Assembly: GCF_005887095.1 (NCBI RefSeq)
Contig: NZ_PNCI01000010.1
Span: forward strand, 62,001 to 126,000
Direction: 5' to 3'
DNA: 64,000 nt
Source: Pseudoalteromonas rubra
GTDB lineage: Bacteria; Pseudomonadota; Gammaproteobacteria; Enterobacterales; Alteromonadaceae
Below are positions 35,833 to 46,600 of the stretch, one piece after another; the first letter of the stretch is position 1; each line of letters opens with the position of its first letter. The notes beneath the pieces were generated by a model, which saw only the letters and a list, made by a program, of their open reading frames with translations, did no database searches and was not told the origin of the DNA. A program made the position numbers and the translations under genes.

Positions 35833-37917
35833 ATGAACTACGATCTTTTGGAACAGGAGTGCTGGATCCCAGCGCAAGACTTACAGGGAGAGATCCGGCA
35901 TTACTCAATTCTTGGTGTGCTAAAGGCTGCCCCACAGCTGCGCCAAATTGTTCATGACAGGCCGTTGGCTGTCAGCGCCATTTCAAGGCTGTTGCTAGCC
36001 ATATTGTATCGCAGCTACCGGTATTTGAGCGGCAAGAATTGGCACAAAGCACTTGAAAAAGGGGAGTTCGATGCGTGTGTATTTGACTATATAAAGTCTG
36101 ACAGCTGTCAGGGCAAGTTCGATCTGTTTTCAGCGCAATATCCTTTTTTCCAAACCGCTGAATTTCAAAAAGACAAAGGCGTGACGACATCGGTTAAGAA
36201 GTTGGTGCCTGATTACAGTACAGGGTCAAATAAGCTACTCTGGAGCCATCTGGCTGATAACGAGAAGTTCTCAATTTCAGCAGGTGAAGCGGCTGTTCAG
36301 CTGCTTGTATGTCAGTATTTTAGTCTCGGTGGCGGGGTAAGTGGCAGTTCAAACTTATTCAAGAAACATCCCAACTTTACCAATGCGCCGTTAGTGGGCG
36401 GTGCAGTGGTGATGGTTGAAGGGGAAAACTTATTTCAAACCCTGATGCTGAACCTGAAAATGCCTAAGGATAAAGCCTTACTGGATGACACAGATGTGCC
36501 TGTCTGGGAGCAAGCAGATAGTAAGCAGGAAGCACCCAAAGCCAGGGCTATGCGTGGTTTAACAGACTACCTTACATGGCGTTCAAGACACGTTCGGCTT
36601 ATTCCGCAAGAAGATGGTTCAGTATCTGAAATGCATTTTTCTCAGGGCCTGCCAACGCCGGAAGAAATGCCACGGGAACCTTACTTTGCCTACCGCCTTA
36701 ATAAAGACGATAAAATGCTACCTGTACGGTTGAGTTTTGCACGCAGTTGCTGGCGAGAGACTGCTAATCTGTTGCGACTGGCGGAATTTACAAAAGGCAA
36801 GATAGCAACCAAAGACTTGCGGCCAGCGGGCATTCAGTTGCTCGCAACTCTGGATAATCGTGTGCTTAGTGGACTTACACTGAACTGTCAGCTGATAGGG
36901 TTGGATAACAATAAGGCCAATCCGCTTTCATGGTTCAATGAGCGCTTGCCCTTACCGGTAAATCTGGTGCAAAAAGATGCAGCGCTGGGTATCAACCATA
37001 GCGAGTTATTGGTAAATGGTCTGAAAAATGCTGAAGGAATGTTTTATCAGCTTGAAAATGCAATTAGAGTATTTGCCCGGCATTTGTTACCTGACGGTGC
37101 TCGCATGCAGGAAGTGAATGCAAGGGTGTCTGCGATCAACCCCGACAGATTCTACTGGCCACGGTTAAACGAAGGGTTTGAACAGTTTATGTGGGCGCTG
37201 AGCACTAACACAGATGATGCCAATGCTAAATGGCGTTTACTCTGTATCGACACTGCAATGAAAGCGTTCGAAAGTGCGACAGTGAGCTGGCGTTATAGTG
37301 GCGCAAAAGTTAAAAAAGGGTTAGGTCTTGCGTCACAGCAGCTGGAGCGGGCACTTTACGGGCGTGAATGGCAGCTGAACCAATACTGGAGTCAGGATAC
37401 ACTGACATTAGTGGCAAAGCTGGAGCAATGGGCAAATCCGGAGCATCCAAACCGGGAAATTCTCGCTGCGCTGAAAAAGTCACTCGACCAGCAAAAGAGC
37501 ACACACCTTGCTGTCATGCCCTACCTAGCTCACCTTTTATCTGACGATTTAAAAAGAGCTGAGACTCAGGCATTTGTTGCAGGGCTGTTTGCCAGTCATA
37601 ACACGCTGTACTTTAGCGAAAAACATCAGAGCTTTGGGAAAGCATGGCAGATCTGCGATGGCAGTGAGCGCCCCGGCATGAGCTTTCGCTTTGAGTGTCT
37701 GCTGGAGGCCAAAGGCGAGCAGTTAAAACAAACGCTGCGCCAGATGGTACAAATTCTAAAAAGCAAAGACATTGCCATTGATTACCGAACCCTGATGGAA
37801 GATCTCTATCACTGGGATAGCGACGACAAACGCATTCAACTTAAATGGGCCAGAGATTACTGGGCCAAACCAATTCAATCCGATGAGTCTACAAACTCAG
37901 CAGACGCGACAAATTAA
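35833..37917 (+). CDS. Cas8e-Cse2 fusion (Cascade large and small subunits in one chain)
   Basis: 694 residues, against about 500 for ordinary Cas8e (Cse1/CasA). Residues 1 to about 515 are Cse1-like: LGVLKAAPQLRQIV at the N-terminus, the FSLGGGVSG loop region (about 160), RSRHVRLIP (about 250), RLSFARSCWRETANLL. Residues about 520-680 match Cse2 (CasB/Cas11): a helical region, FGKAWQICDGSER, then FRFECLLEAKGEQL, RQMVQILKSKDIAIDYRTLM, LYHWDSDDKRIQLKWARDYW, the typical Cse2 C-terminus. No separate cse2 gene exists in the locus. Cas8e recognises the PAM; Cse2 holds the R-loop. GGAGGAC precedes the start. The fusion is unusual for type I-E. Confidence 0.92.
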   Translation: MNYDLLEQECWIPAQDLQGEIRHYSILGVLKAAPQLRQIVHDRPLAVSAISRLLLAILYRSYRYLSGKNWHKALEKGEFDACVFDYIKSDSCQGKFDLFSAQYPFFQTAEFQKDKGVTTSVKKLVPDYSTGSNKLLWSHLADNEKFSISAGEAAVQLLVCQYFSLGGGVSGSSNLFKKHPNFTNAPLVGGAVVMVEGENLFQTLMLNLKMPKDKALLDDTDVPVWEQADSKQEAPKARAMRGLTDYLTWRSRHVRLIPQEDGSVSEMHFSQGLPTPEEMPREPYFAYRLNKDDKMLPVRLSFARSCWRETANLLRLAEFTKGKIATKDLRPAGIQLLATLDNRVLSGLTLNCQLIGLDNNKANPLSWFNERLPLPVNLVQKDAALGINHSELLVNGLKNAEGMFYQLENAIRVFARHLLPDGARMQEVNARVSAINPDRFYWPRLNEGFEQFMWALSTNTDDANAKWRLLCIDTAMKAFESATVSWRYSGAKVKKGLGLASQQLERALYGREWQLNQYWSQDTLTLVAKLEQWANPEHPNREILAALKKSLDQQKSTHLAVMPYLAHLLSDDLKRAETQAFVAGLFASHNTLYFSEKHQSFGKAWQICDGSERPGMSFRFECLLEAKGEQLKQTLRQMVQILKSKDIAIDYRTLMEDLYHWDSDDKRIQLKWARDYWAKPIQSDESTNSADATN

Positions 37918-37931
37918 AAAGGAGTTACCTT

Positions 37932-39077
37932 ATGTCTTTTATCGAATTTCATGTATTACAGAACTTTGCCCCCAGCAACTTAAATCGTGACGATACTAAC
38001 ACCCCTAAATCTTGTGTATTTGGTGGTTCACAACGGGCGCGTATCTCAAGCCAGTGTCAGAAGCGTGCGATCCGTACTCATGGGGCATTTAACGATGCAG
38101 TGGTAGAGCATCAGGGCGATCGTGCGGTACGCACTCGTAAGCTAGCCATCGACATCCGTGATCACCTGATTGCTAATGGTAATGACGAAAAGCAAAGCGA
38201 AACCGTCGCACAAAAGCTGTTAGAACAGGTAAAGCTGAGCCTGAGCAAAGACAAAAAGCATCCGTTTAAAACAGAATATCTGCTGTTTCTTGGATTAAAT
38301 GAAGTGAGTGCTTTGAAAGCGATTGCTGAGGCGCACTTTAGTGAGTTTCAGGCAGACAAGCTGGACAAAGCCATCACTAAAGCAGTGGGCGATGTGTTTG
38401 TAAGAGAGGGCAAGTCTTTCGCCGCAGATATCGCACTATTCGGCCGTATGGTCGCGGACAACAACAATATCAATGTTGATGCGGCGTGCCAGGTGGCCCA
38501 TGCAATTTCAACCAATATTGTGACACCAGCCATGGACTTTTTCACTGCTGTGGATGACGAATTGCAGGCAGGTGAGCAAGGCTCTGGCATGATGGGTGGC
38601 GTTTACTTTAACAGTGCCTGTTATTACCGCTATGCCCAGATCAATATAGATAAACTAGTGGCCAATCTTGGGCAGGATAAGGAACAGGTGACTGGCGCGG
38701 TAAAAGGGTTTTTCCGTGCGTTAGTTCAGGCAGTGCCTTCGGGTAAACAAAACAGTTTTGCGGCGCAGAACCCGCCAAGCTATATCAAAGTGAATGTGCG
38801 CAAAGATGGTGCGCCCTGGTCCCTGAGCAACGCATTTACTCAGGCAGTAATGATAGAAAAGCCTGATGAAGCGGAGCTTGAGCACCAGTCGGCACAAAAA
38901 CTGGAAATGTTCGCCAAGAAGCTGGCGGCTATGTATGGTGAATCTGGCTTTATGTTTGAGGGCCGCAGCACTTACATCGACAATCTGGAAGAGTATCAGG
39001 ACAAAGACAGTGGCACCATTGCACAACTGGAAGCTCAGATGCTGGATGCACTGCAAGGTGCTTTGGAGTGTCAATGA
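37932..39077 (+). CDS. cas7e: Cas7e (CasC/Cse4), Cascade backbone subunit
   Basis: 381 residues. Start MSFIEFHVLQNFAPSNLNRDD, with FGGSQRARISSQCQKRAIR (about residues 32-50), the signature region of Cas7e, and later TPAMDFFTAVDDE and GMMGGVYFNSACYYRYAQI. Six copies normally form the crRNA-binding backbone. AAGGAG lies 8 bases before the ATG, 14 bases after the cas8e-cse2 stop. It is slightly longer than the E. coli protein. Confidence 0.97.
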   Translation: MSFIEFHVLQNFAPSNLNRDDTNTPKSCVFGGSQRARISSQCQKRAIRTHGAFNDAVVEHQGDRAVRTRKLAIDIRDHLIANGNDEKQSETVAQKLLEQVKLSLSKDKKHPFKTEYLLFLGLNEVSALKAIAEAHFSEFQADKLDKAITKAVGDVFVREGKSFAADIALFGRMVADNNNINVDAACQVAHAISTNIVTPAMDFFTAVDDELQAGEQGSGMMGGVYFNSACYYRYAQINIDKLVANLGQDKEQVTGAVKGFFRALVQAVPSGKQNSFAAQNPPSYIKVNVRKDGAPWSLSNAFTQAVMIEKPDEAELEHQSAQKLEMFAKKLAAMYGESGFMFEGRSTYIDNLEEYQDKDSGTIAQLEAQMLDALQGALECQ

Positions 39078-39745
39078 GCACTTTGTTGATCCGATTAGCC
39101 GGACCAATGCAGTCATGGGGGCTAAAAAGTGCCTTTGAACTGCGCAATACTCAGCTTGATCCGACAAAAAGTGGTGTGATCGGTTTGCTGTGCGCATCGC
39201 TAGGACGTGAGCGAAATGAGCCTCTGAATGATCTTACAGCATTGCGAATGGGCGTGCGCATAGATAAACCAGGCGATCTGGCATTTGATTACCAAACGGC
39301 GCTGAATGTGGCAAAGGCTGACGGTGGCAAGCCGGATACGCAGCTGTCACATCGTGCTTACCTGGCAGATGCCGCCTTTTGGGTGGGCTTTGAAGGCGAC
39401 GTGGTTTTGCTTAAAAAACTGCATCATGCTTTGCTAAACCCGGTCTGGCCGCAGTTTTTAGGGCGTAAGTCCTATTTGCCGGGCATTCCGTTAGTTGATC
39501 CTCACAGTGCGTGTTTGGAATTACCTTTAGAGCTGGCGCTGCAACAGGCACCAAGAATGCAAGCTGAGCATGAAAAAGTAGCCGGAACACCGGTGAAATA
39601 CATCATAGACAGCGAGGCACAAGAAGGCACGGAGCAACGGCATGACGTACCGCTGAGCTTTGAGATTAACCACAGAGCTTTTACATTCAGAAGTGTTAAA
39701 AGTAGCTGGGGGTTGGTGGATACGGAGGAAGTGCTATATGTCTGA
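39074..39745 (+). CDS. cas5e: Cas5e (CasD), binds the crRNA 5' handle
   Basis: 223 residues from the ATG at 39074, which overlaps the cas7e stop as ATGA; GGAG lies just upstream. The N-terminus STLLIRLAGPMQSWGLKSAF and the KSGVIGLLCASLGRER segment are diagnostic of Cas5e. It caps the Cascade backbone at the 5' handle of the crRNA. Confidence 0.96.
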   Translation: MSTLLIRLAGPMQSWGLKSAFELRNTQLDPTKSGVIGLLCASLGRERNEPLNDLTALRMGVRIDKPGDLAFDYQTALNVAKADGGKPDTQLSHRAYLADAAFWVGFEGDVVLLKKLHHALLNPVWPQFLGRKSYLPGIPLVDPHSACLELPLELALQQAPRMQAEHEKVAGTPVKYIIDSEAQEGTEQRHDVPLSFEINHRAFTFRSVKSSWGLVDTEEVLYV

Positions 39746-40415
39746 CATTCTCTGGTACGAAAGCCGATTGTATTTTGATCCTGACCAGGCGGGAGAAGAT
39801 CTTGGGTTTTTACACCCCGATGATCTTTATAAGCAGCATCAGTGGGTGTGGCGTTGTTTTGTTGACAGTGAGCTGACTCAGGCTGATTTTATGTTTCGTG
39901 TGGATATGGCGTTGCCAGTGCCAACAGTGTTTATTCGCTCAAAGCGTCAGCTAAAAGAAGCGATTAAAGGCTGGAAAATAGTCACTCAAACACAGCCGGA
40001 ACAGCTCAAAGAAGCAGGGCTGGTTCAGTTCTCTTTGCGAGCTAACCCCACGGTAGATATTACGCCAAAAGGAGAGAAAACTCGCCGTCACGATGTTTTG
40101 ATGCATGCCAAGAAACAGGCTCAAAAAGCAAATAGCGATGTAAATGAAGCTGTAGATATTGCTGCAAAAGCCTGGCTTGACAAAAAACTACAAAAGGGTG
40201 GTCTGGAGTTGCTGACTCAGTGTATTGAGTTCAGTAATTACAAGCAGCACAAAGTGGCTAAAAAAGACGGGGCGAGGCCAATTCAGCTCAGCACCCTGGA
40301 TTATTTTGGCGTGGCAAAAATCACCGATTTGCAAAAACTGGAGCAGACATTATTTAACGGCATCGGTCGTTCCAAAGCTTTTGGCTGCGGGCTGATGTTG
40401 ATTAAACCGTTGTAA
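39738..40415 (+). CDS. cas6e: Cas6e (CasE), crRNA-processing endonuclease
   Basis: 225 residues from the ATG at 39738, preceded by GGAGGAAG and overlapping the cas5e stop by 8 bases. The N-terminus SDILWYESRLYFDP and the C-terminal glycine-rich loop GIGRSKAFGCGLMLI are Cas6e features. The general-base His is probably in the YKQHQWVW segment (about residue 36). It cuts the repeats 3' of the hairpin and should process both arrays and, because its hairpin and handle are kept, the mini-CRISPR RNA. Confidence 0.95.
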   Translation: MSDILWYESRLYFDPDQAGEDLGFLHPDDLYKQHQWVWRCFVDSELTQADFMFRVDMALPVPTVFIRSKRQLKEAIKGWKIVTQTQPEQLKEAGLVQFSLRANPTVDITPKGEKTRRHDVLMHAKKQAQKANSDVNEAVDIAAKAWLDKKLQKGGLELLTQCIEFSNYKQHKVAKKDGARPIQLSTLDYFGVAKITDLQKLEQTLFNGIGRSKAFGCGLMLIKPL

Positions 40416-40425
40416 CCAAATTTGT

Positions 40426-40452
40426 AAGGCGGGGCGACTCGCCTTCTTTCTT
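40426..40452 (+). terminator. Intra-operon hairpin between cas6e and cas1e
   Basis: AAGGCG (40426-40431) and CGCCTT (40440-40445) pair around an 8-base loop, followed by CTTTCTT. The short stem and interrupted T-run suggest partial termination, which would lower adaptation-gene expression relative to Cascade. Confidence 0.45.
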
Positions 40453-40485
40453 CACTAATTTTTATTCAATTCAGGAGTGCAGGGA

Positions 40486-41720
<1,235 letters not shown>

Positions 41721-41819
41721 CGAATTATTTCCGCCATTCTATCTGTGATTTATTGCTCTTTAACAAGTTGGATATTGAGATTTAAAGGCTCAAAAAATAG
41801 ATACATTTGTACCCAAAAA

Positions 41820-41877
41820 TTTCGGTAGATTTTAAAGTGTGTTTTTTCTTTATAAAAAACAAGTATATAATTTTAGA
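41820..41877 (+). promoter_or_regulatory. Leader of CRISPR array 2
   Basis: TTTCGGTA 58 bases before repeat 1 and AACAAGTATATAATTTTAGA abutting repeat 1 are identical to the array 1 leader, while the sequence between differs. The spacing is the same in both. Confidence 0.8.
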
Positions 41878-43373
41878 CTGTTCCCCGTATGCACGGGGCT
41901 GAACCGCCCTTTTTACCGCAGCGTTAGCTGCTATGGCCCTGTTCCCCGTATGCACGGGGCTGAACCGTCTACAAAGAGACTGGCGATGTGGCTAAAACCC
42001 TGTTCCCCGTATGCACGGGGCTGAACCGAGTCTCAGATTTCAACACAGCGCGCGCAAATTCTGTTCCCCGTATGCACGGGGCTGAACCGCGTATTAATTG
42101 CCTCAGCATCTATCTCACTGGCTGTTCCCCGTATGCACGGGGCTGAACCGCCATTGCGGCCGGTGCGGCCCTGTTGTTCAACCTGTTCCCCGTATGCACG
42201 GGGCTGAACCGTGTTGGCGTAGCTTGGCAACTCAAACACTCCTCTGTTCCCCGTATGCACGGGGCTGAACCGCAGGTGTATTTCATTTGTTATTTTGGAT
42301 AGGTCTGTTCCCCGTATGCACGGGGCTGAACCGTTCCATCTCCACTACCAGAACGGGCCGCAGCTCTGTTCCCCGTATGCACGGGGCTGAACCGTCAACG
42401 TCCATTTTCCCAATGGCCTCTACTAGTCTGTTCCCCGTATGCACGGGGCTGAACCGGTCGGCCCAAAACGGCTCCTCTGAGCGATTACCTGTTCCCCGTA
42501 TGCACGGGGCTGAACCGGCATTCAGCTCGCGAAACGTGCTGTTCGCGCGGCCTGTTCCCCGTATGCACGGGGCTGAACCGTAAGGGCCGTATTTGGCGGC
42601 TGACTGCTCGCCTGTTCCCCGTATGCACGGGGCTGAACCGCTTATGCGAGTGCGATACGGGCCAAATAACGCCTGTTCCCCGTATGCACGGGGCTGAACC
42701 GTAAATTGAAACTTTCCCCATCCTACATAGGCCCTGTTCCCCGTATGCACGGGGCTGAACCGGGACCAACGGCCAGGCAATGTTACCTGACGTACTGTTC
42801 CCCGTACACACGGGGCTGAACCGCATGCTGTTTGCCGTTGTAAACGGCCTTTATACTGTTCCCCGTACACACGGGGCTGAACCGCACGCACGGGAGCTGG
42901 GCCAGCGTTGTCGCATCTGTTCCCCGTACACACGGGGCTGAACCGGATGCACATTCGATGGTCAAACAGGCTGTAAAGCGTTCCCCGTACGCACGGGGCT
43001 GAACCGTTCAAAACGAACTCAAATCAACCATAGCACTTCGTATTCCCCGTACGCACGGGGCTGAACCGCAACCTGTGACAGCGCCTCTGTGAGTGCATCC
43101 GTATTCCCCGTACGCACGGGGCTGAACCGATCTCTCGTTGGCTCAATACCGGTGTTGGTTCGCGTTCCCCGTATGCACGGGGCTGAACCGTTCCTGGGCG
43201 TAAACACGGTATTAAACAGCGAGCGTTCCCCGTACGCACGGGGCTGAACCGACAAAGAAACATTTTCCGGGCTGGCTATACGAGTATTCCCCGTATGCAC
43301 GGGGCTAAACCGCCCCCAAAACCTAACGCTCATGGGCGGGCTGAGTGTTCCCCGTACACACGGGGCCAAACCG
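41878..43373 (+). CRISPR. Type I-E CRISPR array 2: 25 repeats, 24 spacers
   Basis: 29-base repeats, main form CTGTTCCCCGTATGCACGGGG then CTGAACCG, with 32-33 base spacers. Repeats 1-15 are uniform, 16-18 carry GTACAC, 19-23 mostly GTACGC and start CG or TA, and the last two have CTAAACCG or CCAAACCG, so degeneracy rises away from the leader. The stem loop and handle differ from array 1 at several positions. The distal GTACGC variant is the closest match to pseudo-repeat 2 of the crRNA-like gene. Confidence 0.97.
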
Positions 43374-43581
43374 TAGGCATTTGCTGTGAAAGAAGGCGAT
43401 AAGCTTTTCCGGCCACAAAGCGAACGCGTTAAGATCTGGTAGTCAATTGGCCAGGTTTCAGCTGTTTCTCCAGGCGGCACAGCCGTGCTCGTCTGAGGGA
43501 GTCACTGCCTAGCCTGGCTCTGTGCAGAGCTTATATCGCGATGGTTAAGTTTCCGATTCTGGTTGTGCTCTTGGCATGAAT
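43374..43581. other. Spacer region between array 2 and the second NRPS operon
   Basis: About 200 bases with no recognisable gene, repeat or leader; open frames here are continuations out of the CRISPR array. Confidence 0.5.
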
Positions 43582-43617
43582 TAAAAAGGGCGCCACTTAA
43601 CGGGCGCCCTGTTTTTT
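43582..43617. terminator. Bidirectional terminator at the end of the second NRPS operon
   Basis: AGGGCGCC (43587-43594) and GGCGCCCT (43603-43610) form a perfect 8-bp stem, flanked by AAAAA on the left (a T-run for the minus-strand NRPS) and TTTTTT on the right. It lies 26 bases past the NRPS stop. Confidence 0.85.
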
Positions 43618-43642
43618 ATGTCGCGTATTGCTGATGTAGAGT

Positions 43643-46600
43643 TTAGGTTAGTTCAGCTTCTGCCAGCTGACATAGCTCATGCAATACTTTGACATAAGCG
43701 TGTGCCAGCCCTTCAATGGTCTCCCGACGGTGAATGGCATGACTGAAAGACCAGTGGAAGCTGATCTGTCCCTGGTTCACAAAACAGTCGATCCCCAGTA
43801 AGGCAGAGCGATGGGCTTTCGGGCTGTGTAGCGGTCCGATGGCGTCATCGCTAATCACCATCTTGGGCGATGCATTGCCCTGACTGACAAACTGACCGAG
43901 ATAGTTAAACTCTATCTGCGGCTTAGGCAAGTGTTGTAGCTGCTCAGCCTGATCACTGGCGTATTTCAGTACCCCGTAGCCCATCCCTTTGTTCGGCACT
44001 GCGTCCAGCTGCGACTGAATGCTTTGCAGGCCGCTCACCAAGTCCGCGTGCTGGTCAAGCTGCAATACCACAGGGTAGATTTTAGTAAACCAACCCAGAG
44101 TGCGGCTAATGTCGACACTGTCAACGCCGGGCAGCTCATCCCGTCCGTGACCTTCAAGGCTGACGGCAAGGTGATCGGCGCCATGCCACTGGGCCATTAC
44201 CCGATGAAGAGCAGTCAGTAACAGTGCATTGATCTGGGTTGAAAACGCCTGTGGAATGGTCCGCAATAACGTGTCGGTGCGGGTTTCATCCAGCGCAACT
44301 GAGACCACTTCGGCACACGCTTCGGTGTTGTCCTGCACAGCAAAGTCCTGAGGCAGGGCCGGCACTTTGTCGAAGGGCAGGTTGCGCCAATAGCTCAGCT
44401 CATCTCGGTACACATCTGCATGTTCTGCCAGGTGATGACCCCACTCAATGTACGACAAGGTCGTGGGCAGCAATGTCTCGGTTTGTGGCTCGGCACTTTC
44501 AATTAGCTGATACAGGTCCTCAAAAATGGCGCGCCAGCCCATCATATCAATCGCCAGGTGGTGCATAATAAACACCAGCTTTTGAGGTCGGTGCTGTCCA
44601 CAATCGAATAATAAGACCTTGCTGATCGGCCCCAGTTGCAGATCCAGGCTGGCCTGAGCATCTCCGGCTATGAGCTGAAGCTGCTCTGCCATCGGGCTGT
44701 CGTCATGCTGGCTTAAATCATGATACTCAAGCACCAGACCTGTGCCTGTCTGGTCTATCCTTTGTTGCCATTGTCCTTCCTGACGGTCAAAGCGTAAGCG
44801 GAAGATCTCATGGTGCTTGTCCAGCTGTGTAACTACCTCAGTGATAAAGTCTGGTGACTGAGGCTGTAGCAAAGTGAAGGCAAAAGCCTGATTCCAGTGG
44901 TGTTGCTCGGCAAATTCTTGCTCGAAGAAACGTGCCTGAATAGGCACCAGCGGGCCAGACAGGCGGGCTTCAACCGGCGCCTGTTCACAGCCGGTGAGCG
45001 CCGTGCAGCAGGCCGCCACCTGGCTCAGGGTTTGCTGCGCGAGCAGATCCTTCACCTGCAGGCGCCAGCCGTCGCGTTTCAGACGGGCACCAAGCTGAAT
45101 GGCAATCAGTGAATCGCCACCCAAAGAGAAGTAGTTATCGGTAAGCGAAATTTGCGTTGTTTCCAGACTCAGTAACTCGGCCAGTGCCACTACCAGTGCG
45201 TGTTCTGCCTCACTTTGCGGTGCGACGCGCTGTGCTTGACCTGTTTTTATCAGGTTGAGCTCGGGCAGCTTCTTACGGTCTACCTTAAGACTTGGCAAAC
45301 GCGGCAGCGCCGTGAGCTGCTGATATACGCCAGGTCTGTGGGTTTGCGGTAAATGGGCCTCTGCATGGGCTCTGAGTGCGCTTTGCAGATCATCATTTGT
45401 GTCTTCGCGCGCCACCCAATAGGCGACCAGCACTGGCTTGTTGTTTTGTGTGGCCAGTGGTTTGACTGCCACACACAGCTCTTTTACGCCAGCCAGAGTT
45501 GCCAGCTGGTTTTCAATCTCTTCAGGCTCCAGACGCACCCCGTTCAGCTTCACCTGATGGTCGCGGCGTCCTGCATAAAGGTATTCGCCCTGTTGATCCC
45601 GCCAGACCAAATCACCACTGCGATAGTAGCGTTGGCCGTTCAGGGTAACAAAGGCGCGGCGGGTTAACTCGCTGTCGTTGCAATAGCCCTGTGCCAGTTT
45701 GAGCCCGCTGAGCAGCAGCTCGCCAGTCACGCCATCGGGAACAGGGTTAAGGTTATGATTGACCACCACGGCGGCGATTGGACCGGCCGGGTTACCTATT
45801 TTGACTGCCTGTTCAGGGCCAAAGGTTCGCGGCGCGCGCCAGAACAGACTGTCGACACAACATTCGGTCGGGCCATACAGGTTAATTAGCTCGCTGCCGG
45901 GCAGAGCTTGATAAAATGCCGTGACGGTTGACGCCTTGAGGGCTTCACCGCCGGCTTTGACATACCTCAGGCTATCCAGGGTGGCAAACTCGGGCTGTTG
46001 CAACAAAATGTCCAGCATACTGGGGACCAGGTGCAACTGACTGATATGGTTATCTCTGAGCAGGGCTATGAGTCGGTCCGGTTCATTGTGCACGTCGGCC
46101 GGGGCCAGATACAAACTGCTGCCACAGGCCATAAAGGGCAACAGGGCATTGATTGAGGCGTCGAACACCACAGGTGTGATCAACAAACAGCTATCCTGAG
46201 GCTGCAAGTCAAATTCACTGACATGCCAGCGAATATGCTCAGCCAGCGCCCTGTGGGTGATCTCAACCCCTTTAGGCTGACCCGTTGACCCCGAAGTAAA
46301 GAGCACATAGGCCAGCGCACTGGGTCCGGGTAACTCGCACGCCGGGTGAATTGTGCTGGCAAGGGCCGCAGGCGTGTCGATGCAGCACTGTGGCACGCTG
46401 AGTACCTGGCAGCTGTCCAGTAAGGATTCCTCACAGATCAGGACCTTAGCCTTGACCTTATTGGCGATGTACTCGATACGTTCCGCCGGAAAACCCGGGT
46501 CTACAGGCACATAGACACCACCGGCATACCAGATGGCCAGCAGTGCGCGTATTAAGTCCACCGAACGTGGCAGCGCCAGAACTACGGCATCGCCCGGGCA

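Noticed and set aside
42033..43480. Long minus-strand open frames with repeated Arg-Phe-Ser-Pro-Val-His-Thr-Gly-Asn type motifs
   Set aside because: They are translations across CRISPR array 2; the periodic motif is the repeat. The same applies to frames across array 1 (28810-29049 and 29448-29989).
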